From the NCBI GenBank assembly GCA_003640385.1, contig RCAB01000745.1, positions 1 to 22,432 on the forward strand: a stretch of DNA of 22,432 bases, given 5' to 3'. The DNA is from Setaria digitata. Its lineage: Eukaryota > Nematoda > Chromadorea > Rhabditida > Setariidae. The translations under genes were made by a program, and so were the position numbers. This document shows positions 11,628-22,432 of this stretch, piece after piece. Each line of letters begins with the position of its first letter. Within the stretch, counting starts at the first letter, position 1. The notes beneath the pieces were generated by a model. The model ran no database searches. It was not told the origin of the DNA and worked only from the letters and a program-made list of their open reading frames with translations.

Positions 11628-14152
11628 CTAAATGCAATTAACCGACATTACTTTAACTTCTTCAAAACCTTGCTTCCGGACACAAAATTTAAACAAATCC
11701 ATACCATGACATGCAGCACCAAAGTCACCTTCTTTGTTGACTGCGACAACTGCGCCCGCAAAATTTGGATATTTACTGGCAATTGTATGAATTGTCATTT
11801 CAGCAGCTTTTGTTGGCGTTTTACCTTCACGCATGTATTGCACTGTTTGAAAGCTGTAAGATAATTTTCATTTTGCAATAAAATTCGAAATGAAATTTAA
11901 CGGAATGAAAGTTTAGGCAAAGATGTTTGAATATGAGCGGTTAATTATTTGATTCAAATAAATACACCAAATTTCAGCAGCTGATGATTAAAAATTATTA
12001 TATGAGCACTGTTAATAATTCTTAATTTAGCAAATGCAACGAAGTACATTAATAATTTGTGAGAAAAAATGAAATACCTGGAAAGAAATCTCATCATAAT
12101 ATCACCATCACCGGTACTTACAGCTCCACCGATCTCATTATCAGCATATGCACCAGCACCTGGTATAGGTGAATCACCAATTCGTCTGAAATTCAAATTC
12201 GAATTTTTACTTTGTATTTCAATTATGTGACCATAAATTGCAGCATTGCAGCAATTATTTCATTGGTAAGGGACAAAAATTGCTTCTTTTTTTTTTTTTT
12301 TTTTTTTTTAAACTATTAAACTGAATAAGTCAGTTCAATTACTAATATGATACTGATAACCTCTTCAGATCATCCGATCATCCTTATCATCTAAATCTGC
12401 TTTAAAGTTTGGAGAATACAGAAGTTTTATTTCATTCTCGACGAAACATATGAAACGATCAGCAGAAATATGTAATTTGTGTTCGAAAAATAATTTCAAA
12501 TATTTAATTTATAAAAATTTATTAAACTTTTATAAATTACCCAGGAACTTTGTGGCTAGCACCGTTGGTTGATGTGCCCGCAACAATATTACTTTTGAAA
12601 TCAATGACAATCATACCAATTGTATCATGATTGCGAGAATCAATCTAAAAAAAAAAAAAAGAAAAGAAAAGATTATCACTCATCTTGTTGTTTATAAATT
12701 TCCAGAATTCTAAAAGTTTGATAAATTATGAAATCCATTTTTATAATTTCAAGTTTTAAGTTTGCAATTTATTTCTTAAGAAATTTAAATAGCGAAAATT
12801 TCAATATTCCAATAAATTGAAAATGCATTAGAAAATGGCTGATTGGTAAAAATTAAATGACTTAAATAGTCGAAAGGCAAAACAACAAATGGCATAAATT
12901 TTGAAGTAATTTTGATGACCTGGACGGTCAATTCAAAATTATGTGAGGTTATATAACAACATCAGGGATCATCTTCTCCGCAACATATCGGCTAATTAAT
13001 TAACCAGAAGAACAGCAATCTTGGAAAGATGATATTCAAGTAATACTGCTTTAGACTGTCGAAATATATTTTAAATAAAAAGTACATTTTTTCAACCCAT
13101 TATGATTCTCGAAATCAAATTTAACAAACTTGCGACTGAACATATGCATTTTCAATTTTATATTTCGCTGGTTTATATGGACCACAGAATTTGCTAGGAT
13201 CTGGCAATACATTCTAAAAATAATATTAATAATAAACTGCGAGCCATTTAAAATAAACAAACGAAAAGAGATAACAATACGATAAATACTTTAAAGAGTA
13301 GTAAAAAATAAATAAATCAAGCTACAGATCAAAGTCAATGAATAAAATTGATGCTAATCACACATTTAAAAGTTAAATTTAATAAAGCCAAGCATTAACA
13401 ACAAACTAAACCTTTCGATAATTCGGCTGACAGTTCTGTTCGATCCATTTCTGATAAGCAGCAAGTGAATCATTGGTAGAAAGTGGTTCATATTTGAAAC
13501 CCATTTGCATAGCAAAATTGGCCGCTAAACTAAAGAATGAGCTATTACTATTATTTGGGAAATTTAAATGAAATTATACGAATTTCAAAATAATCAAAAA
13601 TTTTTAAATAGTACAAAAATTTGATTAATATAAGGCAAAAAAGAGTGATAATAAATTTAAATTTAAGTGCTATAAACTAATAAAAAGTATAATAATATTT
13701 TTTAACATTGTAATAGCAATAATGCATATAGATCGTGGAATTGAAGTATTTCCTAGAGAGAAAAAAAAAAAAAAAAAAAAAAAAGAACAGCAGTAGAGTT
13801 ACGTACGCTGATATTTTTGATAATTGCAACTTGTGTTGTTTCGGAAAAACTCAATGATAAATTTATACGTATAGCAAATTTATTGAAATCAGTATACGTA
13901 TTATATATGTATATATATATATATTTAACTGGTTTTTTAATATATATATATATATATATATNTAGCAATAATGCATATAGATCGTGGAATTTAATATATA
14001 ATATATATTTAATATATAATATAATATATAATATATATTTATTAATATATAATATATTTATTTAATATATAATATATATTTATTTAATATATAATATATA
14101 TATTTTTATATAATATATATTTATTTAATATATAATATATATTTAATATATA

Positions 14153-14192
<40 letters not shown>

Positions 14193-15444
14193 TCTATTTC
14201 TAAGTTACATTTAAACTTTTCAAAAAAAAACCCAGTTAAAATAACAGTAAAAATTTCGCTCGAAATTATCTCTTTTCTTTTTCTTTTTTCATTTGACAAT
14301 GTTACATTTGCCATTTCATTCCTATCAATGAAACAAAAATAGGAAATTAAATACCATGATCACCGACCAATATCGAATGTTTCGTATATTTCATTACCGC
14401 ATATGCTACACGTGCTGCACTCCTGATATTTGGTAATGAACCAACAGCACCCATTTCATGAGTATAACTGAAATTTATTTTCTTCTTATATTCTTCAAGA
14501 AAAAAAAATTTAATTGAAATATTGCAAAAATTTGATAAACCTTTAAAGAAAAACAAAAAAAAAAAAAAAAGAAAAAATTTCAAAATTTAAAGTTAATAGA
14601 TTTAATAAACTTTATAATACTAATTCATTCCATTATATATATATAATTTTATAATTTATAGATATTAAGCACATAAATATACATATACATATCTTCTTCT
14701 CTAGTTACATAAATAAAATCTTTCCATTATAACATAATTAACATCATTGTTCATATTCATATTTAATTCATAATTAATTAAATAAATTTTAAGTCTACAA
14801 ATAGTTTTCGTAAATTTAAAATTTAATTTAAGAGAAATGAAAAGAAAAAAAAAAACCTACCCATCATAGACGAGTGCATCAAGACGAATTTCACCTCTTT
14901 CATCCGGTGAACCACCAAAACCAACAGTTCCATCACATTGCAACTGTTCACATTCTGTTAAACCATCCAACAATGAATTCATTCCATTATGCGTTTGCAT
15001 TAATGTCAAAAATGCTGTAAATGTATTAAATTTTAATTTAATTACTTTCAGTTCAAGTGTAGAAGGAAAAAATTTCTTAAAAAATATTAATCCAAATATT
15101 GGCATAAATGTTAATTTGCAGATTATATATGATTGCAAAAGATGTTTGCATATTTTTTTAATTATATATTATTAATATTTGTTATGTTAATTTAAACTTA
15201 TAGAGTTACATTAATTAATTAAATGCTAACAATTAAAATAGTAACCCAGAGATGTTGAATGAATACTTATTAACTGGAGTATAATTTTGATAAAAGATGA
15301 ACTTAAAAGTTCATTTTCAGTTTAACCTTTTTCAGTAGCAGCTTGGAAACCATCTGTTCCCCATGTTGTTATCACCATCGGTGAATTGGTTTGGCCAGTT
15401 CTTAGTAGAACACAGAGAACTATTGATACATGGAACCATACCAT
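11628..15444 (-). CDS. AGA: Aspartylglucosaminidase (N4-(beta-N-acetylglucosaminyl)-L-asparaginase), lysosomal
   Basis: This Ntn hydrolase cleaves the GlcNAc-Asn bond during lysosomal breakdown of N-glycoproteins. Eight exons, 5' to 3': 15444-15327, 15014-14861, 14467-14355, 13524-13412, 13213-13130, 12644-12541, 12185-12078 and 11853-11628. They total 339 residues (human enzyme 346), all junctions in phase. A signal peptide ([18 protein letters not shown]) starts the protein. Family blocks include [17 protein letters not shown] (alpha subunit), [21 protein letters not shown] and [16 protein letters not shown]. By alignment to human AGA as recalled, the autocleavage nucleophile is Thr202, after Asp201, and Thr220, Arg230, Asp233, Thr253 and Gly254 are also kept. 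The protein ends VNCI, close to the human VDCI. The gene appears intact and active. Its neighbour unc-11 is 2.9 kb upstream, so an operon is unlikely. Confidence 0.95.
13714..13991. repeat. 29-base exact direct repeat flanking A24, TA repeats and an undetermined base
   Basis: The 29-base unit beginning TAGCAATAATGCATATAGAT occurs at 13714-13742 and again at 13963-13991, directly after an N at 13962. Between the copies lie 24 A (13761-13784) and TA repeats. All of it is within intron 3 of the aspartylglucosaminidase gene. The position of the N suggests two contig ends joined without collapsing their overlap, although a real duplication is possible. Confidence 0.85.
13992..14190. repeat. TA-rich tandem repeat in AGA intron 3
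   Basis: About 200 bases consist almost wholly of A and T, in irregular repeats of TTTAATATATAATATATA with a unit of roughly 20-26 bases, ending in a pure TA run. It directly follows the second copy of the 29-base repeat. Length is likely to be unreliable in the assembly. Confidence 0.85.
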
Positions 15445-15448
15445 TATA

Positions 15449-15460
15449 ACTTGAAAAAAT
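15449..15460 (-). promoter_or_regulatory. Putative spliced-leader acceptor just upstream of the AGA start
   Basis: On the minus strand ATTTTTTCAAG (AG at 15451-15450) lies five bases before the ATG at 15444. This has the T-rich-then-AG form of a nematode trans-splice acceptor and would give a very short 5' UTR. A second candidate, CTCCAACAG, lies about 20 bases further upstream. Trans-splicing itself is inferred from nematode biology. Confidence 0.4.
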
Positions 15461-18329
15461 TATACTGTTGGAGAAAAAAAAAAAAAAAAAATTTAAAAAA
15501 TTTTTTCATTCATTTGTAATAATTAATAAAAATACATTAGAATTTTCATTTTTATGAAATTTAAATGGCATGATGATTAGGAAGAAATTAATAATGATGA
15601 GAATTAATCATTTTAAAGACTATGATGAACCTAGTAATGTCAAGACTAAGATCAAAATTAATAATTCCTGGAGAGGAAAAGTTTTTTTTTTTTTTTTTTT
15701 TGGTAGTGTTTGATTGTTAAAAGATGATTTTATTTCGAATTGCATTGTAAATTAAGGACATTTTAAATGTCATCAATTCTTGCAATATATTTGTTTAACT
15801 TCAAACTTTAAACAGCGACAGAAATGATCCTGGAATGCATAAACTATTTACCGCGTATGATATTACAATAGTAAATCGGAAAATAATTTCAATTCCCGAA
15901 TTTAAATTAACCAAGTGATCATTGACAAACTCTGCAAATTGATTTCTGATAGCAGAAAATTTCAGGAAAAATCAGATCTCAAGCATTCAGTTTTCCGAAT
16001 TAAAATACAGTATCTCAACAAGCAATCAATAAACTGACCTTTCTTAATCCGTAAGAAATAATATTTACGAATAATTTCTGACTAAACATTATTCAAAAAA
16101 AAAAAAAAAGGCAATAAAATATTTGAAAGGGAACCTCCGTATCAAATATTTTGCAAAATGAAAAATAAATATTAAAACTATTAATGGCAAAAATAGCTTT
16201 TATTTGAAAAAGCAAGTACAAAATTAAAGTCGCAAGGAAAAAAAAAGGCTGCTCTCTTCCAAGCTAATTAATCGTCTTGTTTATTTGATTTTAGAAAAGA
16301 AAAAAGACCATCATATATAAAATCTTCAGGGAGAAAATCTTAAAAAGAAAAAGAAAAACTAGCTTTTTAAAAAATTTTTTTTAAAAAAAAAAACTTTAAA
16401 AAAAGTAAAAATTTGCAGTTATCATAAAAAAGTGTCAAATAATGATGAAAGGTCAAGCCTCAGGTCAAATTATCATTCAAAAAACTGAATAAATAACTAA
16501 TTAAAGAAGTCACGCAAACACTAATAGAATGATGAAAAACGGCCAATCAGTTGTTCGTTTAAGCATCTATCACATTTCTGCGATTATTTGCATGAAATCA
16601 TAAACCCTCAGAAATGATCTGAAAAAGGGACAGTTTCAATCTTAACTTTCATATGTCAGGAAACAGCTTCAACTTAACATAATTTCAGTTTTCCCATATC
16701 TAAATTCAATGATTTTAAGAAATCAAAAGGATAAATTCAATGAAAAAAAAAAAAAATCATAAAATAAAGTTATGTCGGATAGGATGGAAAACGTATCGGC
16801 AGAAGTAAGCAAGCAATGAACTGCCTTTTATAATTGCTTAATTAGGCAAAAAACTAAATAACACAATATCTCGCCATGTTCTCGCAACCTTCTTTATTAA
16901 TGAATTAATTGTTAGTTAATTAAGCATGTAACTAGCTACTTCGAACAACAAATAATTTAAACGAATGAATGAACTAATCTTTTTTTTTTTTTTCAGGAAA
17001 ACAAGAAACATTTCATTTTCCACTTATAAGAAAACAAACTGTCTTATTTGATTAGTAAAATCTGCATGGATTCCGTTTTTTATGCATTGCTAAAGTAGTG
17101 CTTTTTACTGTCTCCCTTTTTTTTTTCTTTTTCTTTCAGCAAATAATATAACTTTTATATATTAAAATTCAAAATCGAATTTAAAACCTAAGCAATGAGC
17201 TATGTAAACATCTATGCAGATATAAACTGAAACATATACATAAATAATTATAAATTAATAATAAGATTAAGACTCGTCTCTTCCTTCTTGCAAAAAAGAC
17301 GATGATAAGAAACGAGTTTTTTTTTTTTTTTTTCGAATTCCAAGAAATTAAAAAACAAAAACGAAACCATCAATTAATATAAAACCGCTAAAAATGACTG
17401 ATGAGACATTCCTATAAAAAAAAAAAAAAAAAAGTAATTATTTTATCAAAAGCTTCAAAAAAAAAAAAATTATTCAGCAATTTCAGCAAATATCAAAAAA
17501 GCAAAACTTAAATGAGCTTCAAAATTTTACTCCTTTACAGAAATTTCCAACGATGAAAAATTGTTTTCAAATGGAATGATAAAAGAATAAATACATTATA
17601 CATGATGGCATGCATATCAAGCAGGAGTGAAAATTTAAGAAGCATGATCAACCTCAGGTTTCACAGAAATGAAACTTTCGTCTCAGTGAACTAATAAAAG
17701 TACAAAATGGACGCAGGTTACCTATGAAGTTCAGATGATTTTATCAAAATTTATTTCAAAATTTGCATAAAATTCAAGATTAGCAGAAAAAGAATTTGTA
17801 ATGATCATGATGCGAAATACTTAATTTCCTGGAAGCATACATAAAGAACTATTATATACCATTTTCTTTTTTTATCCAATACAACCATCAAACATAAAAC
17901 ACAAAAAAAAAAAAAAAAATGGACGCGAAATGGAAACCATATCGCTAATTTTTCCGGAAAAACAGAAATCAATATATTATAGATCAAAGGAAGGAGGATA
18001 AAAATTAGACAGGAAAGTTGAAAACTTTTTCATTTCGTTGTATAAAAAAGCCACAAAACAAATATAAAATATTCCAATCCAGCAATTCATTCTAGCTATT
18101 TCCTTAGCAAAACAATCCTTCATCAATAATTAATAATCAAATATATGAAACCATATATATAAATATATATACTGTTTCAAAATAACTAATAGAAGCAACA
18201 TGTTTCAAGATCTCTTGCCTTTCTCTTTCCGAAAAAAATTCACACTTCTATTATTCTCAGTGAAGCAAAATAAGAAAAAAGAAAGGAAAAGAGAAACTTG
18301 AAATTATTCCTAATGAAATACTATGCAAT
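15450..18329. other. Intergenic region between unc-11 and AGA, no gene seen
   Basis: This 2.9 kb lies downstream of the unc-11 stop and upstream of the aspartylglucosaminidase start, both on the minus strand. It should contain the unc-11 3' UTR and the AGA promoter or outron. It is A+T-rich with poly-A runs. The few open frames (for example 17805-17987) are hydrophobic or Lys-rich and lack family features. No RNA gene was recognised. Confidence 0.6.
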
Positions 18330-19877
18330 TCACATAAACGGACGATGGGGTGGTGGTGGTGCTACCTGTTGTGTCTGTCCAGCTTGTGTTGCTGTTTGAC
18401 CGGGTGCGATGCCATATACCGGTGCAGCTGCTTGCTGCATTTGAGGATTATACCCCGGTTGTGCATACATGCCGATCATTGGTTGCTGAGCATATATACC
18501 TGCAAGAGCTGTATATGAATGAGGAATAATTTTCGATTTGCAACTTGAGCTAAAACTGGACTGAATTTTTTAAAAAAGAAAAAAAGGGAAACAATATAAT
18601 ACCTAAAATATCTTCTATTTGGCTATTCGAATTATTTCGCAAAGAAATATCCGAGAATTCAGTAACAAGTCTTCAGAAATTCTCAAAGTCAAATAAACCA
18701 CAATTCAAGTTGAGGACATTACTTTTTTTTTTTGACAAGAAAAGGAAAAAAGAAGCGTGATGAATATCATTTACCAGGTTGTGGAGCGTAAAGACCCATT
18801 GGCGGCCACTGCTGCGGTGGAATAGCACCATACTGAGGTTGTGCAACTGGATGTGCACCACCTGCTGGTCGTACGCCACCTTGATTATTCCACTGAACTG
18901 GTTTCCTGAAATCCAAACATATGTTTTTAACCTTTAAGCTGAGCAAATTAATCTGCAGATAAATCACAGTGAAGAAAAATGTTACTAAGTATACTGCTAC
19001 TTTAGTTCAACACCATCCCGATATTTTCATTTTTAAAACACAGCACAAATTATGCTTAATAATTTTAGTGAAAATGAGGGATCAATTAATTGAAATCATA
19101 AGTGTGAAAAAAAATGGTTGTGTGAAAATTCTTACCCTTGATTAGTTGTTCCCTTACCACTAACTGAAAGATTATCCGCCAGTGATGATAATGCGCTGTC
19201 TAAATCACCACCAGTAAATTTACCAGCTTGTGTGGAAGCAGATGGTGGTAATGAGGGTAACTGCTGAGCTCCGTATGCATTTAAATTTGCTGTACCTGAA
19301 ATAAAAATAATTATTGAATGCACGCATTTAGAATTGGATCAAAATTTTAAAAAAAATAGAAAACAAATTTTACAAATTTAAAAAAAAATACGAAATAAAC
19401 ATTAACGAAAGGGAATAAAAAAATAGAAACATTTCAAAACAAGCATGAGTTTTGCAAAAAAGAAAATTGTTGAACTTAAAATCAAGAACTTCATAACATA
19501 GAAAATGCACTTGCGCCGTCAAAATATTTTTACTAAAGTAAATCTCAACATCTAATTTAATAGGTACGATTATTACAAATGAAATCATCACTAAATACTT
19601 ATAATTTTACTCATCCATAAAATTAACCTATCCACAAAATTCAATAATATTTTATGTTATAAACTTATAAAAATTTCGTCGACAAAAGTCAAATTTTCTT
19701 GATTAACAATAAGCATAAAAAATCAGTTAAAAAAACATCAAATATTTGGCGCAAAAGCATTTCAATTTTATAAAAGAAAGAAAGCCTGAGTGCAAAACCA
19801 CAACAACACTAAAAGCAACAAAGACAACAACAAAAACACAACAACAACATAGCAATAGTAATCACAATCATACTGAC

Positions 19878-19908
<31 letters not shown>

Positions 19909-22094
19909 TTATTTATATAAAATAGCTGCCGCGTAATAAACAGCAACAATTATTGCTATAAATCTTTTGGTACAATTACACTAAATACAATAATAAGCTT
20001 TCATGAGAAAAAAAAAAATGTTTAATAGGACTCGTTGATAACTTTCATACTGAGTCTACGACCTAAGTAACAGGAACAGAAAGCTTGACTCAGAATGCCT
20101 AACAGAATATGTATTCTTTATCTTTTTTTTTCCGACCTCTATTTATCTTTTCTATTTCTCCCTTTATTGTTTAGCTCCCTTCCCATGTTATTTAAGCTAA
20201 ACAAATACCCTTACTGGTCCTTACAGTCCTAGAATGGAAATCAATTCAGATCTCCTGTTATAAGTACCGGTCCCAAAACGTTTAATGAATAGCTTAGAAT
20301 GCGTGCACAACAATAAGCAAATAATTCGGTTACCTCCAGATATATTTTGCACGCCTAAAATGAACCATACATCACAGATAAGAATTTTAAAAACATTAAA
20401 AAAACATAATGTGGATTATTTCTTCTTTTAATATGCAGTAAGTTATATTTCCCATAAAAGATAATAAAAATTTCATGGTAAGAAAAACAAAGTGAAACAA
20501 GGAACTAGAAGGTTAACCAGCGTGAGCTGCTGCTGCTTGCTGATGTAAAAGACGTGGAATAACCGGTGATGAAGTATAACTACCATCCATACGAGCTAAA
20601 AAAATAATTCTATTCATATTGTAAAGAAAAAAAAAAGTAAAAATATGCGTTACGCTTTCTGTTTTGAAATATCTCTAATGGACAAATAAGGAAAATAATT
20701 CTTTTTCAAAAGAAGAAGACCTGTACAACAGTTATTTGTAAATCCGTATTTTAAAAAAACAGTAGCAAAAATTTGAACAAACACTTATCTACAAAAAAAA
20801 AAAAATTAAACAAAAATAAAAAATCAAGTCAATTCCTTTAAATAAGTATAGTTAAAAAAGGAACCATTAAAAGTAAAGGGAAGAAGGTAACTAAAAACTT
20901 TACATTGTGAGCTTAATTCAAGACAGTTTGTACTTGCAATCTCAACTACTTTCTTTTCCCTTTAGTGTCGAGCAGCCAAACATTTTGAAATAAGTATCCG
21001 GTAATTTAACGATGCAAATTCATGCTTTCCCAGACAATAGAATCATCAGTTCCTTTTAAATAAGTTTCACTATAAAAACTATTGATAGGCATTAAAGTTA
21101 TCTGTTAATTAAAAGAAATGACAAAAAAAAAAGCTAACAAAATGGAGTTTGCTCGTAAATTGTGAGATTTTGATTCGGCATCATTGCTGGTGGTGGTGGA
21201 GGTGGTGGTGGTGGAGCCGTTTGTGTATTTATTCCAAAATGAATCGGTGATGCATTTTCTTAAAAAAAGAAAAAAAATTGCAACAAGATTAAAAATTTAA
21301 CTTCGAGGCCATCTTACAGACGATTTTTTTTTCTTTGAAAAATAAAAACATAATGATGGCATGAAGACAATGGAATGAAATAACAGGAAAGGAAATTAAA
21401 CAAACCGGATGACGCACCAGATGGTGGTGCACCGAATGTTGGCATATCAGATTGTTGTGGAGTTATCACAGTAGCGCTAACACCAGCTGTATGCAATGCT
21501 AAAAAAAAATACAATCCAATTTATCAGTCAATGTGCAGAAATATTAAAAAGAATACTCAGAAACTGAATAAGAAATATAATGAACAAAGGATGTAAGAAT
21601 CAAAAAAAAAAAAAAAAAGAGAATTTTGGAAAAAACTTAAGCAAAATAGCCAAGAACTGATTTCGAAAATAATTAGAATTTTTTTTTTTTAAAAAAAAGC
21701 ATTTGAATTAATTATTAAAAAATTTCTGAAGAAATCTAACCCTGCGCATTTTGCTGCATTGCACCAAATGGATTCCGCAGGGCCGAATTGACCATTTCAC
21801 TTGGCTGTTGTGATACATCACAGCTAACGACGTCAGTAGCTGTAGCTCCAACCGGTTCATCACTTTCACTACTTTCGCCATTTTTAGCCCAAGAAGTATC
21901 AGTTGGAAGAGCCCCTTCCAGATTAGTTCGAGGAACTGATGGAGTCCATTGCGGTGATGGAGCTGCATCTTCTGAAGTTTTTCCCGGCCACTGCTGCTGT
22001 TGCTGCTGCTCTTCATTCGTTGTAGGCCACTGGGTTGATGCTGGTGGTATCGATGAATCCGAAGTATCACCAGTGAGAAATGGATTGAATCCAA
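18330..22094 (-). CDS. unc-11: Clathrin assembly protein AP180/CALM family, C-terminal half (unc-11 orthologue), partial
   Basis: AP180/CALM adaptors bind PIP2 and SNAREs through an N-terminal ANTH domain, not in this window, and recruit clathrin, AP2 and EH-domain proteins through a disordered tail. Exons, 5' to 3': 22094-21741, 21498-21406, 21258-21139, 20595-20518, 20354-20334, 19295-19136, 18905-18775 and 18499-18330, about 374 residues. Family identity rests on GGDLDSALSSLADNLSV and KPVQWNN, which parallel the human PICALM DDLDSSLANLVGNLGIG and VNWSQ region, and on a Tyr/Met/Pro/Gln-rich end reading HRPFM (PICALM ends QFM). Two NPF motifs (FNPFL, RNPFG) should bind EH domains. There is also a six-Gln run before WPGK and a nine-Pro run. 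The 5' acceptor at 22095 (CTGCAG) is uncertain. Confidence 0.85.
18499..18510 (-). promoter_or_regulatory. Tandem 3' splice sites of the last unc-11 exon, nine bases apart
   Basis: The last exon has two AG acceptors on the minus strand: TATACAG (exon from 18508) and CTTGCAG (exon from 18499). Both fit phase 1. The first yields QPALAGIYAQQ and the second QPGIYAQQ, a three-residue difference. Confidence 0.55.
19878..19920. repeat. TA microsatellite followed by ATTT repeat in an unc-11 intron
   Basis: About 27 bases of pure TA run into TTTATTTATTTATATAA. A CAA/ACAAC-rich stretch lies just before it (about 19800-19850). Both are in the 1.0 kb intron after the microexon. Confidence 0.85.
20334..20354 (-). 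CDS. unc-11: 21-nt cassette microexon of unc-11
   Basis: On the minus strand TTCATTTTAG precedes a 21-base exon, followed by the donor GTAACC. It enters and leaves in phase 1 and adds seven residues, so that AHA-GVQNISG-GTANLN reads through. Skipping it leaves the frame intact (AHA-GTANLN). The acceptor has the full T-rich nematode consensus, and the surrounding 1.2 kb intron has no similar combination that I found. AP180/CALM genes are known to be alternatively spliced in their tails. Confidence 0.65.
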
Positions 22095-22432
22095 CTGCAG
22101 TAGTTGATGGTGGTTTCATAACAGAAGTTTGAAACAAAGGAAGGAAAAAATTGAGAATGGACAGCAAATTAACGGCAAACAACAAATGCATTAAGGAAAC
22201 TTTGTGAACATATAAAATGGGAGAAAATCATGCAAAACAACAATACAGGCAGCAACATTAGCAGAAGCAATAATAGAAACAAGGGGCAGAAATATTTGAG
22301 TAAAAACTCCGTGTGTTGTAACAAGTTATCTACTTTATCCTGAGAGGCCCTTATGCGACTACAATAATTATGACAATAAGAACAACATCTCAACCAATAA
22401 CAACAACAACAGAAGGCAATCATAAAAACGAT
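22095..22432 (-). other. unc-11: Upstream unc-11 intron, possibly with a missed exon
   Basis: Nothing here can be assigned firmly. The frame of the first exon stays open upstream of 22094 to an in-frame TGA near 22230, adding MKPPSTTA and, before it, a strongly hydrophobic stretch that looks like a translated pyrimidine tract. The sequence TTTGTTTCAAACTTCTG just before MKPPS resembles an acceptor lacking its AG. A possible small exon, TATTGTAG followed by a frame with ASQDKVDNLLQHTEF, lies near 22320-22360 but matches no part of the family that I know. Confidence 0.35.

Noticed and set aside
13753..14314. Open frames across the TA repeats
   Set aside because: They encode only alternating Tyr-Ile from TATATA and lie within the aspartylglucosaminidase intron.
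11628..22094. Operon of unc-11 and AGA
   Set aside because: Both are on the minus strand, but the 2.9 kb gap is far larger than the roughly 100-base spacing typical of nematode operons.
21788..22132. 114-codon plus-strand open frame
   Set aside because: It is the antisense shadow of the large unc-11 exon; its Cys run is the complement of the Gln codons.
22169..22423. 84-codon minus-strand hydrophobic open frame
   Set aside because: The Leu/Cys-rich peptide arises from TTG/CTT-rich intron sequence and reads through to a different frame from the unc-11 exon.
1..22432. CRISPR arrays, transposons or bacterial (Wolbachia-like) inserts
   Set aside because: No regularly spaced repeats, transposase motifs, inverted terminal repeats or ungapped bacterial-type reading frames were seen.

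Overview
The window is about 70-75% A+T, with many poly-T/poly-A runs. Its genes are spliced, their introns ending mostly in TTTCAG or TTTTAG. This, the AP180/CALM-type gene with nematode-like features, and the gene content suggest a nematode nuclear contig, most likely a filarial or other spirurid worm. That placement is inference from composition and gene style. Three multi-exon protein genes were rebuilt by hand by matching splice sites, phases and protein families. The longest open frames seen in intergenic DNA are mostly chance.

Layout: (1) 1-5669 is A+T-rich, low-complexity DNA with no confident gene, though two short patches near 0.9-1.4 kb look coding on the minus strand. (2) 5670-9896, plus strand: an eight-exon gene for a secreted 291-residue protein. 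It has a signal peptide, an unrecognised N-terminal region, and a C-terminal cysteine-rich domain that resembles the uncharacterised DUF4773 family. (3) 9897-11627: tail-to-tail intergenic DNA with a short duplicated repeat. (4) 11628-15444, minus strand: a complete eight-exon aspartylglucosaminidase gene (339 residues) with all expected active-site residues. (5) 15450-18329: 2.9 kb with no gene seen. (6) 18330-about 22094, minus strand: the 3' end of an AP180/CALM clathrin-assembly gene (unc-11 orthologue). It covers the disordered C-terminal half, including a 21-nt microexon and a run of four phase-symmetric exons. The ANTH-domain exons lie beyond the right edge.

The three genes show no functional link or operon: the first two converge, and the minus-strand pair is 2.9 kb apart. 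Aspartylglucosaminidase works in lysosomal glycoprotein breakdown, UNC-11 in clathrin-mediated endocytosis and synaptic vesicle recycling, and the DUF4773-like protein is probably extracellular with unknown function. The most interesting items are the DUF4773-like secreted protein with its unknown N-terminal half, and the cassette-exon architecture of the unc-11 tail.
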